Numbered from the stretch's first letter, positions 1 through 9,289 are shown. The stretch is 64,000 nucleotides of DNA from Asaia sp037151935 (GCF_051628905.1 NZ_CP157575.1:2914001-2978000), one strand, 5' to 3'. The notes: generated by a model not told the origin, from the letters alone. Numbers and translations: made by a program.

Positions 1-104
1 ATGTGCGCGTCGTTACCTGCGCGGTCGATCGCGGTCTGGATGAAAAAGGCTATATCCGCCCAGGTCTGGGCGATGCGGGCGACCGCCTTTTCGGAACACG
101 CTGA
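1..104 (+). CDS. upp: Uracil phosphoribosyltransferase, 3' end only
   Basis: The last 33 codons, read in frame from base 3 to the TGA at 102-104, give a C-terminus with the motifs TCAVDRGLDEKGYI and PGLGDAGDRLFGT. This is the typical end of uracil phosphoribosyltransferase, the cytoplasmic salvage enzyme that makes UMP from uracil and PRPP. The GDAGDR segment belongs to the uracil-binding part of the family. The start lies outside the window. A small acidic ORF follows after two bases, so the two are probably cotranscribed. Confidence 0.9.
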   Translation, partial: VRVVTCAVDRGLDEKGYIRPGLGDAGDRLFGTR

Positions 105-106
105 TC

Positions 107-334
107 ATGACCAGCGAAGATATCGATGAATGGCTCGATAGCTGGGTCGAAGCCCATTACTCGAGCTGGGGTACTCCCGATCAGGCCGCTCAGGCCTGCG
201 TCGCCGCAGCGAATAAGGCCGGTATCGCCGAGCGCGATCTGAACGCGGCCACAGGCGGCGATCTGGCCGCTTATCTCGAAGAAGAGGCCGCAGCGATTGC
301 CGATGCTTCCGGTTCGGCTCCCTCAGACTTCTAA
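107..334 (+). CDS. Small acidic hypothetical protein
   Basis: A 75-residue ORF starts two bases after the upp stop codon, which suggests translational coupling. The protein is acidic, rich in Ala, Glu and Asp, lacks a signal peptide or membrane segment, and is predicted mostly helical, with a central stretch resembling small Acetobacteraceae hypothetical proteins (inference from composition, not a family match). It ends just before two strong hairpins that probably end the transcript. I do not recognise a function. It could be a small regulator or partner of the upp transcript, but nothing in the sequence proves that. Confidence 0.6.
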   Translation: MTSEDIDEWLDSWVEAHYSSWGTPDQAAQACVAAANKAGIAERDLNAATGGDLAAYLEEEAAAIADASGSAPSDF

Positions 335-402
335 GATCTGCGGGCTCTGCCCCGCCCCCCGGAAAGGGGCGCGCCCTTTTCATCCCTGATATAAATGGGT
401 AT

Positions 403-447
403 CCAAAGGGCGACGGCCCTTTGGTGGGTTTCAGGGCGAAGCCCTGA
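403..447. terminator. Two tandem hairpins between convergent genes
   Basis: Two perfect inverted repeats are adjacent: CCAAAGGGC (403-411) with GCCCTTTGG (416-424), and TCAGGGC (431-437) with GCCCTGA (441-447). They lie between the upp operon and the convergent M16 peptidase gene, so they probably terminate transcription from both sides. There is no long T-run, so they may also be a small dispersed hairpin repeat. Confidence 0.6.
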
Positions 448-456
448 GATTTTCCG

Positions 457-3156
457 CTATTTCGGCGCCGGACCGCGAATGATCTGGGCCATGTCTTCGG
501 GGCGCACCCAGTGATGGAAGGCATCCTGCACCTGTTTGGCGCTCATGGCGTAAACAGCTCTGGCGCGTTCATCGGGTTCGGTAAGAGGCAGGCCAAGATC
601 GATGAGCGAGAGATATTGTCCGGCGATGCCGCCGAAACTGGCGCGCTCCATGGGGATGGCGCGCAGGATGGACGCCTTGGCGTTAAGAAGCTCGTCATCC
701 GAAACCGGGCTGGACTGCATGGACGCGACGTTGTGCAGGGCAGCGTCGCGGGCCCTGTTGGTCTTGTCGGGATCCGAGCCGTAGGAGATCATGAAAGCGC
801 CGCGATTGGCTGACCAGGCAAAATCGGAACCGGCGGTATAGACCATGCCGGTGCGTACGCGCAGATCCTGCATCAGGCGTGACGAGAAGCCGGAACCGAG
901 CACTTCATTGCCCACTTCTAGCGCATAGCGATCGGGGTTATTCACGCCGCTGGCGACGGTCTGGGCGAGATAGACCGAATCCTGCAAGCGACCCGGATCG
1001 TCGATGACCGCTTGAGAGGGCTTGCTCTGGGGTCTTGCGGGCAGATCGACCACAGGTTGCGGGCCGGTTGCAGACCAGGTGTCGAACGCTGACTCGACTG
1101 AGGCTTTAGCTTTTTCAGGGGTGATGTCACCGATCACGACGATGGTCGTCAGGTCGGGGCGATAGGCGGCTTTATAGAAGCTCTGCACGTCTGCGAGCGA
1201 GATCGATGCGAGAGTCTGTGGCGTCGTCTCGCGCAGTGACGGATCATCAGAGGGGGCGAGGGCTTTGGCCACGGCGCGCTGGAAGCGATAGCCGGGAGAT
1301 TGTAAAACCCCTGCCTGCGCGGCGATGGCCTGCTGTTTCAGGATCATGAAAGCCTGGGCAGGAAAGGCGGGGTGCAGCTCGTTTTCAGCGAGAAGAGCGA
1401 GCGTCTTGTCGAAATTGGCGCTGAGAGTGCTGAGCGAGAACGATATGCCGCCATTGGCATCGGAGGCCAGCGCATCGAGAGCCGCTGCGAAGGCGAGGCG
1501 GTCATGGCTGGTGCTGCCGAACAGGAACAGATCGCTCGTCAGATCGGCAACGCCTTCTTTCCCCTTGGGCTGTTGCAGGTAGCTATTGTGACGGATGGAA
1601 CCGTAGAGACGGATCGTGTGGCTGACATGCTCGGGCTGGACCAGAAGGGTAATGCCATTCTTAAGCGTGTAGCGCGCAGGCAGGCTCAGCGGCTCGGGCT
1701 TGGGCAGATCGGCCAGAGCCGTCGCAGCCCAGTCGGGCAGAGCGATATTCTTGCTGGGCGGGGGCAGAAGCGATTCCGGCCCCTTGGCGCCACCGATCTG
1801 GGGTGACTTGCCGCCTGAGGGAGTCAGGATGCCGGTAACGGCATGAGCGGGGTCGAGCAGGCGCGCAGCCAGCGCATTGACCTGTTCGAGCGTAACACCG
1901 CGATAGGCCTTCACCAGATCGGCGGGTGAGTTCACGCCGCTATAGGCCAGCGCATCGGCCCAGCTCTGGGTCAGATCGGTAATGCCGTTGGCATTGAATT
2001 CGAGAGCGGCGATTTCCTTGCGCTTGGCGGCTTCGACCAGATCGGCAGGTACGCCTTTCCGGCGGATCGTCTCAAGAATGCTGCGCACTTCGCCAAGAAG
2101 CGTGCTGGGGTCCTGTCCCTTGGGGAAGGCGGCCAGAGCGCTGCCGACACCGGCATGAACGCGGGCACTATAGGAAAATTCGGTTCCCAGCGCCTTGCCT
2201 TGGGGCACGAGGGCAAAAAGCGCACCGCGCTGGCTGGCCAGAACATCGGCAAGAATTTGTGCAGCGGCGTAATCCGGGCTTTGTGAGCCGGGCATACGAT
2301 ACGCGATGCTCAGAATGCCCGTGGCATAGTCGCTGTCGATTTTGATGGTCTGCGCTTCCACCGGCGCCGGCTCGACCACAGGGCGTGCAGGGAGCTTGCC
2401 CGAGGGGATGGCGCTGAACTGGTTGCGCACCTTGTCGAGCGTGGTTGCAGGATCGACATCGCCCACGATGAGCAGAATGGCGTTGTTCGGCTGATACCAG
2501 CTGTCATAAAAGCCGCGCAGCAGCTTCGCGTCCGTCTTGTCGAAGGACTCGCGCGTGCCGAGCGCGTCATGCTCATACGGCGTGCCCGCAAACAGGGCAC
2601 GGTTCAGCGCGATCGTGTAGCGCTGGAAAGGCATTGAAAGGTCGCGGGCGACCTCCTGCTCGATGGCGCCGCGTTCATGCGTCCAGTCGGCATCGGTCAG
2701 CAGGACATTGCGCATGCGATCGGCTTCGATCTTGAGCAGCAAATCGAGATAATGCGCCGGTGCCTGAAAATAGAACTGTGTCGTGTCTTCGGTCGTGAAC
2801 GCGTTGCTGACATTGCCGATGCGTGCGCTGACGGTCGAAAGCTGATCGCGGCTGAGCGCCTTCGAGCCGTTGAACATCATGTGTTCGAGGGCGTGTGCCG
2901 TGCCGGGAAAGCCATTGGGCGCGGCGGCCGAACCGGCAAGATAGATGACCTGCGTCTGCACCACGGGGGCAAGGCGATCGGGCACGATCACGACGCGCAA
3001 CCCGTTCGGCAGGGTGGCCTTGACGGCGCTGTCCATCGCGGTCGCCGCATGAGCGGCGGGAGTGGCGGGCGCTGCCAGGGCGGGGAGGGAAAGCGCCGGG
3101 GCAATGAGCAGGCTCGAGGCCAGAAGCATTTTGCGCAGATGAGGCAGCACGACCAT
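457..3156 (-). CDS. M16-family zinc metallopeptidase, exported
   Basis: This 899-residue protein is a pitrilysin/processing-peptidase type (M16) zinc protease. A signal peptide (residues about 10-29) points to the periplasm. The first half carries the inverted zinc motif HALEH (H88, E91, H92), with the third ligand expected at E166/E168. The second half repeats the M16 fold without the motif, as in two-domain family members. The open frame runs on upstream to 3501, but the ATG at 3156 has AGGAG seven bases before it and leads straight into the signal peptide, so I place the start there. Substrates cannot be told from the sequence. The gene appears monocistronic, ending at the hairpins at 403-447. 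Confidence 0.9.
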   Translation of the reverse strand: MVVLPHLRKMLLASSLLIAPALSLPALAAPATPAAHAATAMDSAVKATLPNGLRVVIVPDRLAPVVQTQVIYLAGSAAAPNGFPGTAHALEHMMFNGSKALSRDQLSTVSARIGNVSNAFTTEDTTQFYFQAPAHYLDLLLKIEADRMRNVLLTDADWTHERGAIEQEVARDLSMPFQRYTIALNRALFAGTPYEHDALGTRESFDKTDAKLLRGFYDSWYQPNNAILLIVGDVDPATTLDKVRNQFSAIPSGKLPARPVVEPAPVEAQTIKIDSDYATGILSIAYRMPGSQSPDYAAAQILADVLASQRGALFALVPQGKALGTEFSYSARVHAGVGSALAAFPKGQDPSTLLGEVRSILETIRRKGVPADLVEAAKRKEIAALEFNANGITDLTQSWADALAYSGVNSPADLVKAYRGVTLEQVNALAARLLDPAHAVTGILTPSGGKSPQIGGAKGPESLLPPPSKNIALPDWAATALADLPKPEPLSLPARYTLKNGITLLVQPEHVSHTIRLYGSIRHNSYLQQPKGKEGVADLTSDLFLFGSTSHDRLAFAAALDALASDANGGISFSLSTLSANFDKTLALLAENELHPAFPAQAFMILKQQAIAAQAGVLQSPGYRFQRAVAKALAPSDDPSLRETTPQTLASISLADVQSFYKAAYRPDLTTIVVIGDITPEKAKASVESAFDTWSATGPQPVVDLPARPQSKPSQAVIDDPGRLQDSVYLAQTVASGVNNPDRYALEVGNEVLGSGFSSRLMQDLRVRTGMVYTAGSDFAWSANRGAFMISYGSDPDKTNRARDAALHNVASMQSSPVSDDELLNAKASILRAIPMERASFGGIAGQYLSLIDLGLPLTEPDERARAVYAMSAKQVQDAFHHWVRPEDMAQIIRGPAPK

Positions 3157-3236
3157 GTCAAACTCCTGATGGCAGGAAACGCGAAAGAAAGCAGGCAGCG
3201 TAACAGCTTGTCGCAGGCTGTCCATGTTGCCCGCGG

Positions 3237-3767
3237 TTAGCGGGGTGGTTCTATAGGCCAGTCCTGCGCGGCAAGACGTGGTGGGATAAGAAAAAAGCAC
3301 AGCAGGGCGAATAGAAGTGAGCCGGGTGTCAGCAGCCAGCGCCACCAGAGCCCTGTCTGCATTACGAGCGTCGTTGCGAATTGCATGCCCAATAGCATGG
3401 CGCCGATATTGAGAACGGCGATCGTTGCCGGGCGATTGAACCGCGGAACGAGAAACGCGAGTGTCGGCAGGCAACTGGCGCCTGTCAGAAACAGCCCGCA
3501 TGCCCAGCCTGCCACCAGAGCCGGTCCGAAAGCCAGCCGCTCATCGAACCATGTGGTCAGAGCGATCATCGTGCCGGCGATGAGACCGGCTTGTAAGGCG
3601 CGCTGCAAATGGAGGCGATAGACGGCGCGGGCAAAGATGCGTTTCTCGCCATAAGGCCCGAGCGTCAGGAGAAAGGGCCAGTCTCCGCGCTGGGTCATCC
3701 ATGCGGAAAGACTCACGCCAATCAGGAGGAGGCTCTGACGTGACAGATTGGGCAGCCTATGACGCAA
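3237..3767 (-). CDS. Membrane protein, third gene of ABC exporter operon
   Basis: A 176-residue hydrophobic protein with about four membrane segments (roughly residues 58-78, 80-100, 115-135 and 145-162). It lies 33 bases after the stop of the ABC permease-like gene and in the same direction, so it probably belongs to the same transporter, perhaps as a second membrane subunit. The only usual start in this frame after the preceding in-frame stop is TTG at 3767. A later ATG would remove the N-terminal 23 residues and is an alternative. No family is recognised. Confidence 0.7.
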   Translation of the reverse strand: MRHRLPNLSRQSLLLIGVSLSAWMTQRGDWPFLLTLGPYGEKRIFARAVYRLHLQRALQAGLIAGTMIALTTWFDERLAFGPALVAGWACGLFLTGASCLPTLAFLVPRFNRPATIAVLNIGAMLLGMQFATTLVMQTGLWWRWLLTPGSLLFALLCFFLIPPRLAAQDWPIEPPR

Positions 3768-3800
3768 AGCGATTGGAGACGGGATGACTCCATCCGCTAT

Positions 3801-4676
3801 CTAGGCGATGAATTCAGCGAGACAGCCGAAAATCAGCGTCGAACCGACAACCAGCAAGGCAACGGCAATCGGACTGCCAGTATGCACTGGATCGGCAAGG
3901 GGCAGGCGTACAAGCCGTGATGGGCGCCATAGAATGAAAGAGGCGACACGTTCCACGGGGGTGGAAAGAGTTTCAGGGGCGGAGGCAAGGAGATCTCGGG
4001 GCGTCTCGGGCGCCAGACGATAATCCCGGAAGCGGTAAAGGCGCAGGGCCATACCCAGACAGGCAATAATGATGACGACAGCGACATACCACGGTACGGA
4101 GAACAGATAATTCTGCATCCGGGGGACAAGCAGAAAGAAGAATCCGATAAACCTGACCATGCCCAATGGCGTCATCACGCCTCTCAGGGCCTCTGCCCGG
4201 TTCGCCGGTCTTGGGCCAGACCACAAGAACAGGCCAATGGCTTCGAGTGCGAAGCAGTTGAGTGTGGGAGCGCCGGTTGACAGAGGTGGCAGGGCAAGCA
4301 GGAAAATCGATATCAGCCCGACAGCAAGGACGCCGTGATATTCCGCTCGCTGCAGCCGTACGAGCAGATAGGTCGTCGTCGGTCGGATCTGACGCCAGTA
4401 ATGCAGGCTGATCGCTGAAAAGCTGGCGTAAAGCGAAACCCACCATATCGGTGCCAGAACAGGCGAAATCGTATAGCGACCGTCATGCCAGAACCGGTCG
4501 TGTCCGAGCCGGTCATGATGACGCAGGAAAGCGAAACCGAAGCATAGAGCGACGTAAAGAATGGCCAGAAAAGCCAGGGGGTTTTCACGCAGGAAAACTG
4601 GCGAGACGTAGAGCCGCATGGCGCGCAGACAGTCTCGAACGGTTCGCCCTATGGGGGCGCATGCTACGAAGGTCAT
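3801..4676 (-). CDS. Putative ABC exporter permease subunit
   Basis: A 291-residue polytopic membrane protein with about six hydrophobic stretches, and Arg-rich loops between them. Its ATG overlaps the stop of the ATPase gene upstream (ATGA, 4673-4676), which is strong evidence that it is the membrane partner of that ATPase. It does not show a motif that tells import from export. The absence of a binding-protein gene nearby favours an exporter or an ABC-2-like system. The substrate is unknown. Confidence 0.75.
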   Translation of the reverse strand: MTFVACAPIGRTVRDCLRAMRLYVSPVFLRENPLAFLAILYVALCFGFAFLRHHDRLGHDRFWHDGRYTISPVLAPIWWVSLYASFSAISLHYWRQIRPTTTYLLVRLQRAEYHGVLAVGLISIFLLALPPLSTGAPTLNCFALEAIGLFLWSGPRPANRAEALRGVMTPLGMVRFIGFFFLLVPRMQNYLFSVPWYVAVVIIIACLGMALRLYRFRDYRLAPETPRDLLASAPETLSTPVERVASFILWRPSRLVRLPLADPVHTGSPIAVALLVVGSTLIFGCLAEFIA

Positions 4677-5503
4677 CGTGTCAGCGCCAGAAAATAGGCT
4701 TCCATATCGCCTGACAGAACGGGAAGATTCAGGACATCCAGTTCGGGACGCCAGCCTCGCACCCAGACACTGCCATCGGGTAAATCGGCCAAGATCTCCA
4801 GACCGAGTGTCGCATCGGGCCAGATGGCGAGGCGCCGTATCTCGCGGGCGAAAACATCGGCGCTCAGATCACCGATAAGCTTACCTTTCTTCATGACGAG
4901 AAAGCGATCGCAAATCCGCTCCAGATCGGAAATGATATGGGACGAGATCAGGGCCGTGGTCTCCCGGCTCTGCACGCTCTGCGAAAGCAGAGCGATAAAA
5001 TCATGCCGCGCCATCGGATCGAGGCTCGCGACCGGCTCGTCGAGAATGATCAGATCGGGCGAAAAGCGCAGGGCCAGCACGATGGCCAGGCGTTGGCGTT
5101 CTCCGCCTGAAAGGGTCGAGATCCGGGCCTTCGGGTCGAGGGCTGCCCAGTCGGCCCATCGCCGGTCTTCCCGATCTTCAGGATTGTCACGAAAGGCACG
5201 CAGATAATCCTTGAGTTCCTGGACGCGGAACCAGGTGAGCCCTGTCATGGTCTGGGGTACGAAGCCGATACGTAGGCGTGAGGCGGGGCTCACGGCGTCG
5301 GCGGCTTCGCCCCACATGCGGACATATCCGGCATCGGGCGTCAGAAGCCCGAGCAGACATCCGATCAATGTGGTTTTGCCTGCGCCATTGGGGCCGAGCA
5401 GGGCATTGATACTGCCCGGCTGAAGCGAAACACTGATATCATCCAGAACTCTCCGACCGTCATAAGTCTTGCTCAGATGATCGAGGATGACCGGCAAAGC
5501 CAT
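4673..5503 (-). CDS. ABC transporter ATP-binding protein
   Basis: A 276-residue ATPase with all core motifs: Walker A GPNGAGKTT (residues 37-45), signature LSGGERQ (131-137), Walker B LIILDEP (151-157) and the H-loop histidine H189. It drives the membrane subunits encoded just downstream, to which it is translationally coupled by a 4-base overlap. The best fit by length and motif spacing is the ABC-2 exporter class (CcmA-like), known to move drugs, polysaccharides or peptides. The upstream 204 bases are shared with a divergent gene at 5708. Confidence 0.9.
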   Translation of the reverse strand: MALPVILDHLSKTYDGRRVLDDISVSLQPGSINALLGPNGAGKTTLIGCLLGLLTPDAGYVRMWGEAADAVSPASRLRIGFVPQTMTGLTWFRVQELKDYLRAFRDNPEDREDRRWADWAALDPKARISTLSGGERQRLAIVLALRFSPDLIILDEPVASLDPMARHDFIALLSQSVQSRETTALISSHIISDLERICDRFLVMKKGKLIGDLSADVFAREIRRLAIWPDATLGLEILADLPDGSVWVRGWRPELDVLNLPVLSGDMEAYFLALTR

Positions 5504-5707
5504 GAGCGGGAACTCCTTGATGATTCGAAACTATTATAATCTTTTCGTGCTGATGATTGTCAAAAGATTAAATTTTACTTTCGAATTGTCGGAGATTTGG
5601 ATCCAGTATTTGTAAGAAGGCAGCGATGCGTGCCTCCCCCTTGGTTCGACCGCGCTCATGCGAAGAAAACGGGTGCGTCCGGAGCGACAGCACGGTAAAT
5701 CAGCCGC

Positions 5708-6235
5708 ATGTCTACATTCGTCGAACGCATTAATCAGGCCGATCTCTGGCTGCTCGATCGGGTCTTCCAGCCAGTCTCTGACAGATTGCCCGAACGGTTG
5801 CCTTCTGCAGAACTGGGGATGAGCCTGCAACTTGGCGCCATCGTCTTTTTTCTGGCCGCGATCCTTATCATCTCCTTTTGCGGTTATACGTCCCTGGGTG
5901 GGTCGGTTTTCAACATCCTGAACTGGGTGCTGTTCGTCGCTTTCTATCTAGGCATCATGAGAATGCGTCAGCTGGTGCGGCCAGGTCAGGCCAACCCACT
6001 ACGCTCGCTCCTGCTTGGTATGCGCCCGCTCAATGTCGCCTTTTTGATCTATTCGCTCTGGAGGGGGGTTACGGGCAGTGGCGCCCTTATGCTCGTCGAT
6101 CTGTTCATGATCGTATCGAATCTGATTTTCGCAATGGGACTCTATTTCGTCTCATGCCAGCCCCGACCGCCCGTCAGACGCAGAAGCCAGAGCCACGTCG
6201 AGTTGCGACCCATCATGGGCGGTCTGCGCGATTAA
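5708..6235 (+). CDS. Hypothetical inner-membrane protein
   Basis: A 175-residue protein with about four hydrophobic segments (around residues 40-60, 65-85, 110-125 and 130-150) and a basic, Arg-rich C-terminal tail predicted to lie in the cytoplasm. It is transcribed divergently from the ABC transporter operon, with 204 AT-richer bases between them that must hold both promoters. No catalytic motif is visible and I do not recognise the family. Codon use is like that of neighbouring chromosomal genes, so it looks like a resident gene. Confidence 0.7.
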   Translation: MSTFVERINQADLWLLDRVFQPVSDRLPERLPSAELGMSLQLGAIVFFLAAILIISFCGYTSLGGSVFNILNWVLFVAFYLGIMRMRQLVRPGQANPLRSLLLGMRPLNVAFLIYSLWRGVTGSGALMLVDLFMIVSNLIFAMGLYFVSCQPRPPVRRRSQSHVELRPIMGGLRD

Positions 6236-6702
6236 GTCCTGTGTGAGCGGCTCAGAAAACATGTCCGACCTGCTCGGACGCTCCGCCTGAAGGGCGACTC
6301 CGACAGGGCTCGAGATCGGTGCTGCTATCGGGCCGTAGCGCCTCTTTGAAAAAGATGTTTGCGGACTGACATAAGGTGGTGAGAACACGGTGACGCCTTG
6401 TATGGCCCCTCACGATCCTCAATCGATACGCTCACATCCGGTCTCCGGTCAGCAAAAATTCAGCGGGTCATGGCGCTTTGTCGCGAGAGCGTTTTTGTAC
6501 GAACAAGAGGGGTGCCCGAGGGCGGCGCGAGAGTCGAAGCCTGCGTTGTTCGGCCACCATCCGGATGATGCGGCGAAAGTCTGACTAGGCCGGGTTATTC
6601 ATGCAATGGCCCGTATGGCGATGGAGGCGCCAGTTCGGGTTCCGCCTGATCTGGGCAGTCTATGCGCTGACGCGGGTGTATCGAGTGCTCTGCAGGTTCA
6701 GC
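6236..6702. other. Gene-free stretch between convergent genes
   Basis: These 467 bases follow the membrane-protein gene ending at 6235 and precede the convergent gene ending at 6703. A short hairpin (GTCCGA 6263-6268 with TCGGAC 6274-6279) sits just after the first gene and may be part of its terminator. Small ORFs here have no convincing ribosome site or composition. I see no tRNA, tmRNA or known riboswitch pattern. Confidence 0.4.
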
Positions 6703-7239
6703 TCAGCGCAGGTACACCGAGCGATCCATGCGGGGCGTATCGACGATCGAGTGAATGAACTGGGTACCAGCGATACCAATCAGGATACCTGCCGCAAATC
6801 CGCACCAGAGGAGAAGACTCGAAAAAGGTTTGCGCGCTTCTTTGGTGAGTAGCTTCGTTTGAAGCTCGGCGCGGGATTGCTGCGTCTGGAACAGTTCCGA
6901 CCTTACGGATTCAAGTCTCGCACGCGAATTGCGCAATTCCAGATCCATCTGGCGCAGATTATTGGTGAGTGTCACGATTTGCTGTCGGGCGGCAAGCGTA
7001 TCGGCGCTGCTCTCTGCCGTCTTTGTCGTGCGTGTGGCTCTGGGCTTGGCGCGCGGGGGCGGGTTGGGCGCAATGGCGACGAAAAGATTTTTCAGCGCGC
7101 CGCCCGTCATGCCGCTTTTCCTGGCGCGCGAGCGCAAGGCGCTGAGTGCGGCCACAGACTGGCCTTCCTGCTCTTCGAGAACGAGCGCAAGAATATCCGA
7201 GAGAACCTTCAGTTCCTTTGGGTCGAAAGAGCCGGACAT
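6703..7239 (-). CDS. Coiled-coil protein with C-terminal membrane anchor
   Basis: A 178-residue protein with three parts: a helical N-terminal region (1-60), a basic Pro/Lys/Arg linker (60-85) and a long coiled coil (about 88-145), ending in one membrane segment (about 148-165) near the C-terminus. Its ATG overlaps the TGA of the threonylcarbamoyl-AMP synthase gene (TGATG at 7237-7241), so it is the last gene of that operon. The layout suggests a membrane-tethered structural or scaffold protein. I do not recognise the family. Confidence 0.7.
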   Translation of the reverse strand: MSGSFDPKELKVLSDILALVLEEQEGQSVAALSALRSRARKSGMTGGALKNLFVAIAPNPPPRAKPRATRTTKTAESSADTLAARQQIVTLTNNLRQMDLELRNSRARLESVRSELFQTQQSRAELQTKLLTKEARKPFSSLLLWCGFAAGILIGIAGTQFIHSIVDTPRMDRSVYLR

Positions 7240-8249
7240 CAGCCGATCATACTCTCCAGATCGTCGTCCTCACCGCCCGCTACGGGGCGTGGACTCGCGG
7301 CACGACGCAGCCGGTCGAGAATGGCCAGCCCCAGACCGTGGCGCGGCACGGGCATGGCGGCGATGGTCTGCAACCCGCGACGCTGGCCTTCGCCATCGAG
7401 AAAGCGCAGCCCTGCAAAAAGACGCGCGGCTGCTTCTTCGAGATCGCCCGTTTCGCTGAGATTGTACACCAGCCCGGCGCCGGGAAGTGTCGTCCCGAAA
7501 GCCAGCAGGGCTTCGTCCTCGCCAATCGATTCAGCATTCAGCCGCACAGGCAGGCCGGGGGCGTAATGCGAGGCCAGCATGCCCGGTGAGGAGGGGAGCT
7601 TGGTCGCATAATCGTCAGGGTTGCGGATTGTACCGCAGACGGATTCCAGCTGTTCGAGCGTGATCCCGCCCGGACGCAGCAGAAACGGCACCTCGCGTGA
7701 GAGATCGATCACGGTGCTTTCAAGCCCGACAGAGCAGGGGCCTGAGTCGAGAATGGCGTCGATGCGCCCGTGCATGTTGCGCAGGACGTGAAACGCGTCC
7801 GATGGGCTGACACGCCCTGACGGATTGGCCGAAGGTGCTGCGACAGGCTGGCCGACAGCCTCGAGCAGGGCCAGTGCCGTCTTGCCGCGCGGCACACGCA
7901 ACGCGATCGTGGGCAGGCCTGCCGTGGCCAGATCGCAGATGGTCGAGCCGTTCTTGCGAGGAAGGATCATCGTCAGCGGGCCGGGCCAGAACGCCTCGGC
8001 AAGGCGATAGGCCAGATCGGTCGGCTCCACATGAGCGAAGGCGGCTTCGGTGCTGGCAAAATGACTGATCAGCGGGTTGAAGCGCGGGCGGTTCTTGGCC
8101 GCAAAAATATGCGCGACAGCACTACTCGACGTCGCCAGAGCACCGAGCCCGTAAACGGTCTCGGTGCCGAAGGCCACCAGCTTGCCTTCAAGGAGCAGGG
8201 AGGCGGCGCGCGCAATGGCATCGGGATCGGCCTTGAGGATCTCGGTCAT
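7239..8249 (-). CDS. sua5: Threonylcarbamoyl-AMP synthase (Sua5/YrdC type)
   Basis: A 336-residue enzyme that makes L-threonylcarbamoyl-AMP from threonine, bicarbonate and ATP, the first step of the t6A37 tRNA modification. The N-terminal YrdC domain (about 1-200) shows the family motifs FGTETVYGLG, KNRPRFNPL and ALRVPRG and the SANPSGR loop; the length and the C-terminal domain (about 220-336) mark the long Sua5 form rather than the short TsaC form. It overlaps cysQ upstream by four bases (ATGA at 8246-8249) and the coiled-coil gene downstream by one base, so the three genes form one translationally coupled operon. Confidence 0.93.
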   Translation of the reverse strand: MTEILKADPDAIARAASLLLEGKLVAFGTETVYGLGALATSSSAVAHIFAAKNRPRFNPLISHFASTEAAFAHVEPTDLAYRLAEAFWPGPLTMILPRKNGSTICDLATAGLPTIALRVPRGKTALALLEAVGQPVAAPSANPSGRVSPSDAFHVLRNMHGRIDAILDSGPCSVGLESTVIDLSREVPFLLRPGGITLEQLESVCGTIRNPDDYATKLPSSPGMLASHYAPGLPVRLNAESIGEDEALLAFGTTLPGAGLVYNLSETGDLEEAAARLFAGLRFLDGEGQRRGLQTIAAMPVPRHGLGLAILDRLRRAASPRPVAGGEDDDLESMIG

Positions 8250-9052
8250 GCGTCATGCTCTCCTGCGGGATGGCGACCGGTGCAGAGGAAAGGCGGGTTG
8301 AACCAGCCCGGCTTGCCATAGGTGAGCGGCACGCCCTGCTCGTCCAGAATATGCCCACCGGCAGCTTCGACAATGGCCTGAGGGGCGGCGGTATCCCACT
8401 CCATGGTCGGGCCGAGGCGCGGATAGAAATCGGCGGCGCCTTCTGCCACACGGGCGAATTTGGCTGCGGAGCCGATATTGCCCAGCGTACCCACCTTGCG
8501 ACCGGCCAGCCATTCTTTCAGCCTCGGGTCATCGGCGTAATGGCGCGAGGCCAGAATGCGCAGCCCGTCTTCCGGGGGCAGCACAGCTGCGATCTCGCTC
8601 AGCCCGTTGCGATCGCGACGCCAGGCGCCCTTGCCGACTAGCCCTGTATAGAGCTGACCATAAGCGGGCAGGGCCATGGCGCCCAGAATGGCGCGGTTCT
8701 GATGAACGAGGCCGATATTGACGGTAAAATCGTCGCGCCCCGCTGCGAATTCGCGCGTGCCATCGAGCGGATCGACCAGCCAATAGGTCTCACCCGGCTC
8801 TACGAAGGTGCCGTTGGCCACTTCCTCTTCCCCGATCGCCGGGATCTCCGGGGTGGCGGCACGCAGCCCTGCTAGAATATGGCGCTCCGCAGCCTGGTCC
8901 GCCTCGGTCACGGGCGACTTATCCGCCTTGATGATCGTCTCGAAACCACGATCGCGGATATCGTTGATGAGAATTGCTGCCTCATCCGCCAGTCGGGCAG
9001 CAAGGGCAAGCAGGGCGTCGGCATCGAAAGGAAGGGCAGCGTCGCGGGTCAT
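8246..9052 (-). CDS. cysQ: 3'(2'),5'-bisphosphate nucleotidase CysQ
   Basis: A 268-residue member of the inositol monophosphatase fold that removes the 3' phosphate of PAP, the by-product of sulfate assimilation. Metal-binding motifs are present: GEEE (74-77) and DPLDGTREF (94-102), and the C-terminal WDTAAPQAI motif. Its ATG overlaps the stop of a small upstream gene and its stop overlaps sua5, so it lies in a tightly coupled operon. Related family members act on inositol phosphates, but the DPLDGT context and length fit CysQ best. Confidence 0.9.
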   Translation of the reverse strand: MTRDAALPFDADALLALAARLADEAAILINDIRDRGFETIIKADKSPVTEADQAAERHILAGLRAATPEIPAIGEEEVANGTFVEPGETYWLVDPLDGTREFAAGRDDFTVNIGLVHQNRAILGAMALPAYGQLYTGLVGKGAWRRDRNGLSEIAAVLPPEDGLRILASRHYADDPRLKEWLAGRKVGTLGNIGSAAKFARVAEGAADFYPRLGPTMEWDTAAPQAIVEAAGGHILDEQGVPLTYGKPGWFNPPFLCTGRHPAGEHDA

Positions 9053-9195
9053 GTTTCCGGCTTACCGCAAGTTCCGGGCATCGTCATGGGCAAAACGACG
9101 CGTCCGGGCGATTTGCGCGAGCGGTGTTGGCGCGAGACGTCAGTCTTTACTGAGCACGGGCCGGTAATGCCCTCTCCGCAATACCATGGGGCCAT
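9049..9195 (-). CDS. 48-residue Cys-containing protein, leader of the cysQ operon
   Basis: This small ORF is supported by translation signals rather than by family. Its ATG at 9195 has a perfect AGGAGG seven bases upstream, and its TGA overlaps the cysQ ATG (ATGA at 9049-9052), the same coupling used by the following genes. The product has three cysteines (residues 6, 14 and 43), a PWYCGEGITGPC stretch near the start and a basic middle region. It might bind a metal or nucleic acid, but this is inference. I do not recognise it. Confidence 0.6.
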   Translation of the reverse strand: MAPWYCGEGITGPCSVKTDVSRQHRSRKSPGRVVLPMTMPGTCGKPET

Positions 9196-9289
9196 GTAGA
9201 GGCCTCCTCGATAGCAGGGCGGTGCAGGGGTTTTTTCGGGCCGGTCTTTGTGGTCATATCCGTGGCGAACCAAATGAGCGGGTCTCTCC

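Noticed and set aside
3157..3501. N-terminal extension of the M16 peptidase
   Set aside because: A signal peptide and AGGAG site place the start at 3156; the extension is Arg-rich and would bury the signal peptide.
6236..6702. A structured RNA gene
   Set aside because: No acceptor-stem/T-loop pattern, RNase P or SRP motif could be recognised.
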